Shown here one piece after another: positions 1 through 6,825 of a DNA stretch of 64,000 bases. Within the stretch, counting starts at the first letter, position 1; each line of letters starts with the position of its first letter. The notes below the pieces were generated by a model. The model searched no databases and had not been told where the DNA came from. It saw nothing but the letters and a program-made list of their open reading frames with translations. Both the position numbers and the translations under genes were made by a program. This DNA is from an uncultured Dysosmobacter sp. (GTDB taxonomy: Bacteria > Bacillota > Clostridia > Oscillospirales > Oscillospiraceae), in contig CAKTIO010000003.1 in assembly GCA_934565855.1 (NCBI GenBank), positions 1 to 64,000 on the forward strand, in the 5' to 3' direction.

Positions 1-290
1 TTCGTCCCGCATTCGCTTCGCTGGATTGCGGCACGAGTTAGGACGGGGGCTGCGTCAGGGCAAACTACGCTACGCTGTGGGACGCCCTGCGGGAAAGGGC
101 ATCCCTCCGCCCGCTCCGTTGCCCCTCCTCTTTCGTCCCGCATTCGCTTCGCTGGATTGCGGCACGAGTTAGGACGGGGGCTGCGTCAGGGCAAACTACG
201 CTACGCTGCGTGACATCCTGCGGGAGAGGGCATCCCTCCGCCCGCTCCGTTGCCCCTCCTCTTTCGTCCCGCATTCGCTTCGCTGGGTTT
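1..290 (-). repeat. Tandem 131-bp structured repeat, two full copies and a partial third
   Basis: A 131-bp unit starts at 1, again at 132, and in truncated form at 263. Read on the minus strand each unit has a hairpin with CGTCCCGCA-type arms, then GGAGGGGCAAC, an inner hairpin, and GTTTGCCC. The first unit's inner stem (GGGATGCCCT with AGGGCGTCCC) pairs well; the second has decayed. These are copies of the element described at 3283 and 6172. The third copy switches near 285 into an arm of the other subtype, as if two elements had recombined. No convincing gene is visible here, and the array probably continues left of the window. Confidence 0.85.
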
Positions 291-675
291 TTGAGGGAGT
301 TCAAGGCGAGTTAGTTCTCTGCCGCAGCAGCGCCAGCGGGTGTTATGTGGGAGGGTATCGTTTTGGCGCCCTCGGATAAACACCGGGGAAACAGCTGCGG
401 CGGTGCAGTATTTCTACAGGAAAGCCCCGGCGCACCCGGCAGAAGACTGGCAGAACACCGGGAGCAGTCCGTGGCGGCAGGAATAGAAAAAGCGCTTTTC
501 TTTTGTACCGTGTCCGGCACGTTTTCTTTTGGCAAGACAAAAGAAAATGTGGGGGACATGGCGTCGGGATGGACTACGCTCAGTCGCTTTCCCCTCCGTG
601 GAATGGGAAAAGCTCCTCCGCTCCGTCATCCCTCCGCTTTCGTCCCGCATTCGCTCCGCTGGGCTGCGGGACGAA
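287..675 (-). repeat. Long copy of the structured repeat, left arm of an inverted pair
   Basis: Read on the minus strand this stretch is nearly identical to 3283-3655 on the plus strand. It contains the CGTCCCGCA hairpin, the GGGATGAC/GTCCATCCC outer stem and an inner stem (586-594 with 605-613). It also has a downstream AT-rich segment with a TTTTCTTTTG/CAAAAGAAAA inverted repeat. Together with the copy at 3283 it brackets the efflux-like gene, the small membrane protein and the terminase. I see no gene in it; the open frames across it are repeated in every copy and look incidental. Confidence 0.8.
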
Positions 676-741
676 CTGTGGCTCCGGTCGATCCCCTCCG
701 GCGGGGACGTGCCCCCGTTCTCCCATACCCCATATCAATAC

Positions 742-773
742 AAAAAGGAAAGGGTTTCCCCTTTCCTTTTTTT
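742..773. terminator. Bidirectional rho-independent terminator
   Basis: AAGGAAAGGG and CCCTTTCCTT arms with a three-base loop are followed by a T run on the plus strand and preceded by an A run. It ends the leftward gene at 773-1234 and could also stop rightward transcription leaving the repeat region. Confidence 0.75.
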
Positions 774-1234
774 CATACCAGCCATGCCACGCCGCAGGTG
801 ATGGCTGTGGTGATGGCGGCGGAGATCACCAGCCCCGCGAAAATGGCGGGCAGCGCCACCCGCATCCGGATGTCCAGAATATCCGCCACCAGCGCGCCGG
901 TCCAGGCGCCTGTGCCGGGCAGCGGCACGCCCACCAGCAGCACCAGTCCCAGCACCCGGCAGCGCCTTACCATGCGCCCCTTCAGATGTGCCCGGGCGGT
1001 CAGCCGCCGGATCCTTTCCCGGCACCATGCATTGCGCCGCAGCAGAGCAAACACCCGGCGGATCAGCAGCATGATGACCGGGGCAGGCACAAAATTGCCC
1101 AGCACCGCCGTCACCGCCGCTGCCGCCGGGGAAAGCCCCGCCGCCACGCCCATTGGAATGGCGCCCCGCAGCTCCACCACCGGAGCCATAGCGATGAAAA
1201 ACGTCACCGCCAGCTTTGCAATCATCGTCTCCAC
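773..1234 (-). CDS. Small multidrug-export-family membrane protein (COG2426-like)
   Basis: Predicted integral membrane protein of about 153 residues related to the 'small multidrug export' family (PF06695-type); the substrate is unknown. Family-typical motifs are visible: ELRGAIP at residues 21-27 after the first hydrophobic segment, and GVPLPGTGAWTGAL near residues 102-115 between the later membrane helices. A GTG start at 1234 follows AGAGGA; an ATG at 1225, with GGAG five bases upstream, is an equally good start. A longer frame to 1270 lacks a good ribosome site. Transcribed alone leftward from a promoter at 1289-1317 and ended by the hairpin at 742-773. It lies inside the segment bracketed by inverted repeats. 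Confidence 0.75.
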   Translation of the reverse strand: METMIAKLAVTFFIAMAPVVELRGAIPMGVAAGLSPAAAAVTAVLGNFVPAPVIMLLIRRVFALLRRNAWCRERIRRLTARAHLKGRMVRRCRVLGLVLLVGVPLPGTGAWTGALVADILDIRMRVALPAIFAGLVISAAITTAITCGVAWLV

Positions 1235-1288
1235 ACAGTTCCTCTTTCTGTTGTCTCCCTTGCGCGGCACACACGCCGCAGTGGGTCC

Positions 1289-1317
1289 ATTCTATCATTT
1301 TTTGCCCACTGCCACAA
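1289..1317 (-). promoter_or_regulatory. Promoter of the leftward efflux-like gene
   Basis: On the minus strand TTGTGG (1312-1317) and TAGAAT (1289-1294) are separated by 17 bp, placing a start about 45-50 bases ahead of the gene. Confidence 0.5.
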
Positions 1318-1352
1318 CCGCAGAAAAAAATTTTCAGAAAATTTCGCCCTCT

Positions 1353-1424
1353 GTTGCACGTTTTCGTGCAACAAACCGCCCATTTGCCCCTATTTATGAG
1401 AAGAACTTCTTTGAAGAACTTCTT
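1353..1424 (+). promoter_or_regulatory. Operator-like palindromes ahead of the terminase block
   Basis: GTTGCACG (1353-1360) and CGTGCAAC (1365-1372) form an 8-bp inverted repeat around TTTT. Further on, the palindrome AAGAACTTCTT occurs twice (1401-1411 and 1414-1424), 13 bp apart. Both lie in the 250-bp gap between the divergent efflux-like gene and the gene at 1484. A regulator binding tandem palindromes is a reasonable inference; no regulator is assigned. Confidence 0.4.
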
Positions 1425-1483
1425 CCAAAGCCCCTGCCTGTCCCTTCCGGTATGCTGAAAAAAAACGAAAGGAGCAACAACCT

Positions 1484-1735
1484 ATGGAACCACATGAGAT
1501 CATTTCCCTTGGCGCGGGACTGCTGGCAGGCTGTATGGGCTTTTTCCTGCGGCGGCTCATCCGGGAGCTGGACGAGCTGAAGCAGACCGTGGCGGCGGAC
1601 CGCCGGGACCGCCAGCGGGAAACCGCCCGCATCCGGGAGACCTACGTCAAATACGAGGACTTCGTCCGGCTGCAAACCTCCATTGACAAGAAGCTCAGCC
1701 AGATCTACGAGCTGCTGGCGGGAGGGCGGCGATGA
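1484..1735 (+). CDS. Small membrane-anchored coiled-coil protein, phage-holin/XhlA-like
   Basis: Protein of 83 residues with one hydrophobic N-terminal segment (about residues 7-23). A charged, helical, probably coiled-coil remainder rich in Arg, Glu and Lys follows. The start has a good AAAGGAG site. Its last bases overlap the terminase start (ATGA), so the two are translationally coupled. The layout resembles phage holin-associated proteins such as XhlA, but the sequence is too short and generic to be sure. It could equally be a membrane adaptor specific to this terminase unit. Confidence 0.5.
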   Translation: MEPHEIISLGAGLLAGCMGFFLRRLIRELDELKQTVAADRRDRQRETARIRETYVKYEDFVRLQTSIDKKLSQIYELLAGGRR

Positions 1736-3273
1736 CGGACTGCCAGCGCGCTGCCGCGGACCCCGGCTACTTCGGCGCGTACTATCTGCCCCACTACTTC
1801 ACCCGGACCTCTCCCGCCTTTCACCGGGAGCTGGACCGTCTGTGGCGCCGGCGGGTAATGCACGGAAAGGACCCCCTGACCCAGCGGACGGAGATGCTTT
1901 CCGCCCGGGGGCGGCGCAGCGCCGTGGCAGCACCCCGGGGACACGCCAAATCCACGGTCATGAGCCTGAAAAACGTGCTGCACGCCGCCCTGTACGGCTA
2001 TAAGCGCTACATCCTGCTGATCTCCGACACGGAAAGCCAGGCGGCGGGGTTTCTGGACGCCATCAAAAACGAGCTGGAGACCAATGAGCGCATTCTGTCG
2101 GATTTCGGCGCCCAGGCAGGGAAGAGGACCTGGAAATCCAGCAGCATCCTGCTGGAAAACGGCTGCCGCATCGACGCGGTGGGCAGCGGGCAGAAAATCC
2201 GGGGACGCCGGAATCTTGAGCGCCGCCCGGACCTGATCCTCTGCGACGACATCGAAAACGATGAGGGCGTCCGTACGGCGGAGCAGCGGCAGAAAACCGC
2301 CGCCTGGTTCTGGAAGGCGGTGTGCAAGTCCGGCGACAGCTACACGGATATTCTGGTCATCGGCACCATCCTGCACCACGATTCCCTGCTTGCCAACCTG
2401 CTGGAAAACCCGGGCTTTTCCGCCCTGCGCTACCGGGCGGTGCTGGCGGACTCCCCCTCGCCCCTGTGGCAGCAGTGGGAAGCCCTGTTCACCGACCTGT
2501 CGGACCCCCGCCGGGAGGACACGGCGGAAGCCTTTTTCAAGTCCCACCGGCGGGAGATGCTGGCGGGCAGCCGGGTGCTGTGGCGGCAGAAGCTCAGCTA
2601 CTACGACCTGCGGGTCATGCGCCTGACCGAGGGCGAAGCCGCCTTCCACTCCGAGATGCAGAACCAGCCCGTCAACCCGGCGGACTGCCTGTTCTCCCCG
2701 GACTGGTTCCGGTTCTACAACCCCTGCGAGGTAGACTTCCGCGCCCCGTCCTTCCGGTTTTACGGCTACTGTGACCCCTCGCTGGGGCAGAGCGGACGGG
2801 GCGACTACTCCGCCATCCTGACGCTGGCGGTGGACGGGGACACGGGCATCGGCTATGTATGGGACGCGGACCTCCGCCGCCGCCATCCGGACGCCATCCT
2901 GTCGGACATTCTGGAAAAGGAGCGGCTGCTGCGCCGGGAGACCGGGCGGGGCTACACCCTCTTCGGGGCGGAAACCAACCAGTTCCAGTGGTTTTTCAAG
3001 GAGCAGCTGGTGAAGGAATCCGCCCGGCAGGGGCTGTATCTGCCCATTGCCGGCGTCCGCAGCACGGAGGACAAGCGCCTGCGGGTGGAATCCCTCCAGC
3101 CGGACGTGAAAAACGGCTATCTGCTGTTCCGGCGGGACCAGACGCTGCTGCTTCAGCAGCTCTCCCAGTTTCCCCTGGGCGCTCACGACGATGGTCCCGA
3201 CGCTCTGGAGGGCGTACGCACCCTGGCGCGCCGCCAGAGCAGAAGCGCCGCCCTGTCCGGTCTGCGGCTGTGA
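1732..3273 (+). CDS. Phage terminase large subunit (TerL), orphan
   Basis: 513-residue ATP-driven DNA-packaging motor and nuclease. The N-terminal ATPase has a Walker A-like APRGHAKST (residues 67-75), a Walker B LILCDD near 168-173 with E175 following, and a coupling motif around VIGT (208-211). The C-terminal RNase H-like nuclease shows the expected spaced acidic residues: D347 (CDPSL), E413 (GAETN) and D485/D489 (HDDGPD). Length and motif order are normal for TerL, so it looks intact. No small terminase, portal, protease or capsid gene flanks it. The upstream partner is an 83-residue membrane protein, and structured repeats lie on both sides. It is either a remnant or a repurposed packaging enzyme. 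Confidence 0.85.
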   Translation: MTDCQRAAADPGYFGAYYLPHYFTRTSPAFHRELDRLWRRRVMHGKDPLTQRTEMLSARGRRSAVAAPRGHAKSTVMSLKNVLHAALYGYKRYILLISDTESQAAGFLDAIKNELETNERILSDFGAQAGKRTWKSSSILLENGCRIDAVGSGQKIRGRRNLERRPDLILCDDIENDEGVRTAEQRQKTAAWFWKAVCKSGDSYTDILVIGTILHHDSLLANLLENPGFSALRYRAVLADSPSPLWQQWEALFTDLSDPRREDTAEAFFKSHRREMLAGSRVLWRQKLSYYDLRVMRLTEGEAAFHSEMQNQPVNPADCLFSPDWFRFYNPCEVDFRAPSFRFYGYCDPSLGQSGRGDYSAILTLAVDGDTGIGYVWDADLRRRHPDAILSDILEKERLLRRETGRGYTLFGAETNQFQWFFKEQLVKESARQGLYLPIAGVRSTEDKRLRVESLQPDVKNGYLLFRRDQTLLLQQLSQFPLGAHDDGPDALEGVRTLARRQSRSAALSGLRL

Positions 3274-3282
3274 CGATACCCC

Positions 3283-3655
3283 CACGCAGCCCCGTCCTAA
3301 CTCGTCCCGCAATCCAGCGAAGCGAATGCGGGACGAAAGAGGAGGGATGACGGAGCGGAGGAGCTTTCTCCGTTCCACGGAGGAGAAAGCGACTGAGCGT
3401 AGTCCATCCCGACGCCATGTCCCCCACATTTTCTTTTGTCTTGTCAAAAGAAAACGTGCCGGACACGGTACAAAAGAAAAGCGCTTTTTCTATTCCTGCC
3501 GCCACGGACTGCTTCCGGTGTTTTGCCAGTCTTTTACCGGGTGCGCCGGAGCTTTCCTGTAAAAATACTGCACCGCCGCAGCTGTTTCCCCGGTGTTTAT
3601 CCGAGGAGGAAAAAACGATACCCTTCGCACAACACCCGCTGCCGCTGCTGCGGCA
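3283..3655 (+). repeat. Long copy of the structured repeat, right arm of an inverted pair
   Basis: Hairpin 1 has CGTCCCGCA at 3303-3311 and TGCGGGACG at 3327-3335 around a conserved loop containing CCAGCGAAGCG. Hairpin 2 has outer arms GGGATGAC (3344-3351) and GTCCATCCC (3402-3410) and inner arms GCTTTCTCC (3363-3371) and GGAGAAAGC (3382-3390). A segment with a TTTTCTTTTG/CAAAAGAAAA inverted repeat follows. The whole is a near-identical inverted copy of 287-675. The inner stem differs between the copies by paired changes. Confidence 0.85.
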
Positions 3656-3669
3656 GAAAACCAGCACCG

Positions 3670-3786
3670 CCCCACTCCCTCGAAAACCCAGCGAAGCGGA
3701 TTTCGAGGGAAAAAGGAGGGATGACGGAGCAGTAGTTGGAACGCCCTCCCGACACAGGGCGTTTCAACGGCAGCGCAGTCCATCCA
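3670..3786 (+). repeat. Variant structured repeat with different stems
   Basis: Same plan as the neighbouring copies but with entirely different stem sequences. Hairpin 1 is CCCTCGAAA (3677-3685) with TTTCGAGGG (3701-3709) around the conserved CCCAGCGAAGCG loop. The inner hairpin is GTTGGAACGCCCT (3735-3747) with AGGGCGTTTCAAC (3756-3768). The outer arms GGGATGAC and GTCCATCC are kept. Stem replacement with retained pairing is what makes this copy informative. Confidence 0.8.
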
Positions 3787-3919
3787 AACGTCCCCCGTCC
3801 TAACTCGTCCCGCAACCCAGCGGAGCGGATGCGGGACGAAAAAGGAGGGATGACGGAGCGGAGGAGCTTTCTCCGTTCCACGGAGGAGAAAGCGACTGAG
3901 CGCAGTCCATCCCGACGCC
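3787..3919 (+). repeat. Structured repeat, short form
   Basis: Starts with the element's CCCGTCCTAACT border. The CGTCCCGCA hairpin and the GGGATGAC...GTCCATCCC hairpin with the GCTTTCTCC inner stem follow. It ends just before the CTCATGTGAG palindrome upstream of the Mor-like gene. Confidence 0.8.
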
Positions 3920-3922
3920 AGA

Positions 3923-3970
3923 CTCATGTGAGTTTTGTCCATCCTCATTCCTACCCATTCACCATACGAT
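3923..3970 (+). promoter_or_regulatory. Palindromic site and promoter of the Mor-like gene
   Basis: ACTCATGTGAGTTTTGTCC (3923-3941) contains the CTCA/TGAG palindrome. It lies directly upstream of a TACGAT -10 (3965-3970) that has no recognisable -35, which fits an activated promoter. The same 19 bases recur at 4396-4414 on the other side of the gene. Mor/C-type proteins bind palindromes next to weak promoters, so autoregulation is likely. Confidence 0.45.
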
Positions 3971-3988
3971 ATCAGAAAGGAGCCAACC

Positions 3989-4291
3989 ATGTTTGACCTG
4001 CAACCAACCTATTCCCTTCAACTCTCGGACATTTCCCCGGAATACCGGGACATTGCCGAAGCCATCGGCATGGACGCCTTTGACCAGCTGACCCTGCTGT
4101 GCGGCGGGCAGAACCTCTACATTCCCAAGCGGGAATCTCTGGAGCGCGCCGCCCGGGACCGGGAGATCCGCACCCGCTTCAACGGCGGCAACCAGCGCCA
4201 GCTTGCCAGCCAGTACCGACTGACCGAGCGGCAGGTCCGAAGGATCCTGAAGCGGCAGCAGGAGGACAGCAGGAGCGGACCGCCCTCCTGA
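3989..4291 (+). CDS. Mor-family transcription activator (phage Mu Mor/C-like)
   Basis: 100-residue DNA-binding protein. An N-terminal dimerisation part around residues 18-58 includes AEAIGMDAFDQL and the LCGGQNLYIPK stretch typical of Mor-family proteins. A C-terminal helix-turn-helix (about 69-88) with ASQYRLTERQVRRIL follows. The start is chosen at 3989 because AAGGAG lies eight bases upstream; an upstream in-frame start has no such site. In phage Mu and related elements these proteins switch on middle or late genes. Here it sits between the terminase and replication genes and is flanked by identical palindromic sites. Confidence 0.75.
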   Translation: MFDLQPTYSLQLSDISPEYRDIAEAIGMDAFDQLTLLCGGQNLYIPKRESLERAARDREIRTRFNGGNQRQLASQYRLTERQVRRILKRQQEDSRSGPPS

Positions 4292-4385
4292 CAGCTTCTC
4301 TGCCGCCACTCTACCCGCTTTGAACGGTAGGATTCCATCGAATTCCGGCGGCGGAAGAAAATTTTCCCACGGCAGGGGAGGGGAA

Positions 4386-4445
4386 GCGGACAAAACTCAT
4401 GTGAGTTTTGTCCGCCCCGCATTCGCTCCGCTGAGCTTTCCATAG
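4386..4445. promoter_or_regulatory. 14-bp-arm palindrome plus decayed repeat half
   Basis: GCGGACAAAACTCA (4386-4399) and TGAGTTTTGTCCGC (4402-4415) are perfect arms around two bases. This is a stronger version of the palindrome at 3923. It runs into half of a structured-repeat hairpin on the minus strand (4413-4445). It lies about 150 bp ahead of the promoter of the replication-initiator-like gene, so it could be a second Mor-family site or a terminator-like hairpin. Confidence 0.5.
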
Positions 4446-4538
4446 CGCGGAGCGATGCCGGAGGGATTCGACCACCCAGGCAAGCCGCGGGGGGAACTGC
4501 ACCACACCTTTTTTTACCGCGGCAAAGGAAAATGGGGG

Positions 4539-4567
4539 TGGAAAAATCCCTCCGGAAATGCTATGAT
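4539..4567 (+). promoter_or_regulatory. Promoter of the replication-initiator-like gene
   Basis: TGGAAA (4539-4544), 17 bp, then TATGAT (4562-4567) preceded by an extended -10 TGC. The 160-base leader to 4734 contains small GC hairpins and no gene. Confidence 0.5.
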
Positions 4568-4733
4568 ACTCTATTATCAAAGACCTTTCCCCGGCGGCGC
4601 ACTCTGCCGGGTTTTTTCAAGCCGGAGCGGGCGGCTGCCGCCCCCGTCTCCAGTCCGCTCCGTGTCCGCCCTGCCGGACCGCGGAGCAAAGCCAGCCCAA
4701 CGGCAATACCACCCTACAAGGAGGATCTCCCAT

Positions 4734-6029
4734 ATGGCAAACTCGCAACTGCCGGAGCCTGCGGAGGAGCTGAAGGACGCTCCCACGCAGTTTCTCCTGA
4801 CGGACCAGTTCCAGGAGATGATGAATACATACCGCACGCTGAAGCCCCTGTCCTCCGGCGCGCCGGAAAAGTTCAAAAAGCAGCTGACCAAATACGACTT
4901 CGCTGCGGTCTATCCCATCATCGACGTGTTCTCCCAGAGCCACGACCTCTCCACGCCGGAGGCGGTCGCCGCCCTGGCGGCAACGGACGCGCCGGAGGTG
5001 AAGACCTTCTCCGCCACGCTGCTGCAAATTTTTGAAACCACCCTGTCCACCCATATGACGGAATACGACGTGCTGGGTAACAGCCCCGCCACCTATTTTA
5101 TCTGCGGCGTGTGGGCAAATATGAAGCGGGGCAGGGAATTCCACCCCGCCAGCAACGGCATCACCGTCACCTACGACCAGCCGGACGCCTTCGGCAACCA
5201 GAAGATCCGCTACCGCAACAAGGACTATGAAATGACCCTGCTGTTCGAGGCGGTGCAGGAATACACCAAAAAGCTCAGCTGGACGGCGCACCGCCTGCTG
5301 GTGTACTCCCTGATGAAGGGCAACGTGCAGAACTGGCGGAACAACTCCGTCACCTTTAACATCACCGAGTACATGGAGTGGGTGGGGCTGAAATCCCGGG
5401 ACGCCACCTACCGCCAGCTGAAAAACGACGTGCAGAGCATCACCGGCGTGAAGCTCACCGCCGAATCCTTCAAGAAATATTTTGAATCCTTCTACACCAC
5501 CCACCTTGCCACCGAGGCGGAGATCAAGAAGTACACCGGAGAGGTGCGCATCACCTTCGCGGAAAATGTCCGGCACTTCCTGACCCAGTTCTACCAGCTC
5601 ATCCCCGACTGGATGGGACACCTCAGCGAAAACGCCTACCGCATGGCGTTCTACCTGTTCTACCGGGCGCGGAAGGACCCCCGGGTGGCAGACGGAAACT
5701 TCCGGGTGGGCATTGAGGACATCATCAACTACATCGGTCTGCCCACCAAGGCGGAGGTCAAGAACCGCAACTATGACGAAGCCATCATGAAGCCCTTCAA
5801 CAAGGCGGTGGAGGAGATCGAGGCGTGGTCCGGCGGCTCCTTCCAGATGTCCTTTGAGTATACCAATATCAACACCTTCCTGTCCGGGCAAATGGACATC
5901 CATGTGGACAGCTCCATGTCCCAGTACATCGAAAAGCTGGAAAATACCAAGGCGGCAAAGCAGCTGGAAAGCAAAAAGAAGCGCACCGCCCGGAGAAAAA
6001 AGACCGATCCCCCCGCGGACGAGCCCTGA
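4734..6029 (+). CDS. Replication-initiator-like protein (Rep, winged-helix type)
   Basis: 431-residue protein, probably cytoplasmic and DNA-binding. The middle part (about residues 170-300), with a LSWTAHRLLVYSLMKG-like helix and YRQLKNDVQSITG, resembles the winged-helix domains of plasmid and phage initiators of the RepA/Rep_3 type. The C-terminus is Lys/Arg-rich and probably disordered. The start at 4734 is fixed by AAGGAGG eight bases upstream. Position is the second argument: it precedes an origin-like region with DnaA-box-like sequences and a primase-helicase gene, so the three form a replication module. Family membership is judged by eye, and a different DNA-binding role is possible. 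Confidence 0.5.
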   Translation: MANSQLPEPAEELKDAPTQFLLTDQFQEMMNTYRTLKPLSSGAPEKFKKQLTKYDFAAVYPIIDVFSQSHDLSTPEAVAALAATDAPEVKTFSATLLQIFETTLSTHMTEYDVLGNSPATYFICGVWANMKRGREFHPASNGITVTYDQPDAFGNQKIRYRNKDYEMTLLFEAVQEYTKKLSWTAHRLLVYSLMKGNVQNWRNNSVTFNITEYMEWVGLKSRDATYRQLKNDVQSITGVKLTAESFKKYFESFYTTHLATEAEIKKYTGEVRITFAENVRHFLTQFYQLIPDWMGHLSENAYRMAFYLFYRARKDPRVADGNFRVGIEDIINYIGLPTKAEVKNRNYDEAIMKPFNKAVEEIEAWSGGSFQMSFEYTNINTFLSGQMDIHVDSSMSQYIEKLENTKAAKQLESKKKRTARRKKTDPPADEP

Positions 6030-6110
6030 CTATGGGCAGTGGAAACACCCCGCCCTTTACACGGCTGCCCCGGAACCCGCACCCCCGCAAACCCCTCACC
6101 TATACAGGGA

Positions 6111-6144
6111 AAAGGCTCTCTTTACCAGAAGGGGAGCCTTTTTC
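6111..6144 (+). terminator. Rho-independent terminator after the initiator gene
   Basis: AAGGCTC and GAGCCTT arms around a 15-base loop followed by TTTTTC. Confidence 0.75.
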
Positions 6145-6171
6145 ATAGCGCGCCCCCACAGCTCCCGTCTC

Positions 6172-6292
6172 CCCGTCCCGCAATCCAGCAAAGCGAATGC
6201 GGGACGAAAAAGGAGGGGCAACGAAGCGGATGAAGGGATGCCCTCTCCCGCAGGGCGTCCCGTAACAGAGCGCAGTTTGCCCCGACGCCTTT
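6172..6292 (+). repeat. Structured repeat, GGGGCAAC subtype
   Basis: The CGTCCCGCA/TGCGGGACG hairpin is followed by outer arms GGGGCAAC (6215-6222) and GTTTGCCCC (6275-6283). The inner arms are GGGATGCCCT (6235-6244) and AGGGCGTCCC (6252-6261). It has the same arrangement as the copies at 3283-3919, but both bases of several outer-stem pairs are changed. It matches the subtype tandemly repeated at 1-262. Confidence 0.8.
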
Positions 6293-6339
6293 GCACGATT
6301 CCATGTCGGTTCTCCCGGACCTACTTCCTCCATTCCGGA

Positions 6340-6750
6340 CCCATCTGTGGAGAAACTGCCGCTGTCTTTTCCACAGCCTCTGCTCTGCCGGGGCAGAAAA
6401 CCCCGTAAAAACACAGAATCCTGATAGCAGAACTGCAATTTACAAGCTTCTTTGTCAATTCCGTGGAAAACGCCGCCGAACTTTCCCCAGAGGGCTGTCC
6501 GGCTCCGACCTGAAACCGTGCGGAGACGCACCCGCTTCTGTGCAAGCCCGACTCCTTTCCGTGCATTCCCGACCTCCCCCCGTGCCGGAGACCGCCATTT
6601 TCACCTCCGGATTTCTCCACTTTCGGCAACCTTTTCACAAAAAACTACCGGGATTTTTCCACATTTTCCACGGAATCCCTGCCAAAATAATTTTTTCCAT
6701 TTTCCCACGAAAAGCCCCTTATAGATATATGATAGATATATTACGCTCAC
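6340..6750. other. Putative replication origin with DnaA-box-like sequences and AT-rich tract
   Basis: This gene-free stretch has several 9-mers one or two mismatches from the TTATCCACA DnaA box. They are TTTTCCACA at 6367-6375 and 6655-6663, TTTTCCACG at 6664-6672 immediately adjoining it, and on the other strand TGTGGAGAA (6346-6354) and CGTGGAAAA (6462-6470). An AT-rich segment (about 6684-6745) with ATAGATATATGATAGATATA follows, as expected of an unwinding element. It lies between an initiator-like gene and a primase-helicase. No iteron array was recognised. Confidence 0.45.
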
Positions 6751-6778
6751 CGCCCACTCCGGCGGGCGGAAAGCGATG

Positions 6779-6787
6779 TGCTACAAT
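6779..6787 (+). promoter_or_regulatory. Extended -10 promoter of the primase-helicase gene
   Basis: TGC directly precedes TACAAT (6782-6787). No convincing -35 is visible. The start would lie about 30 bases ahead of the coding region. Confidence 0.4.
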
Positions 6788-6825
6788 ATTCCTGAAAAGT
6801 CCCTCTGAATGGAAAGGAGAACCTC

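Noticed and set aside
1..290. CRISPR array
   Set aside because: The repeated unit is 131 bp with no unique spacers between copies, and no cas genes are present.
345..1580. Long open frame on the plus strand across a repeat copy and the efflux-like gene
   Set aside because: It runs through a non-coding repeat and antisense to a gene with clear family motifs. It has no ribosome site or recognisable protein features.
3283..3655. Short proteins starting at the ATG of GGAGGGATGACG inside each repeat
   Set aside because: The GGAGG and ATG belong to the conserved hairpin. The frames differ between copies, lack conserved protein features and end at unrelated points.
1..6300. Insertion sequence or integrated element with its own transposase or integrase
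   Set aside because: No DDE, HUH or tyrosine/serine recombinase gene is visible in the window. The repeats themselves encode nothing convincing.
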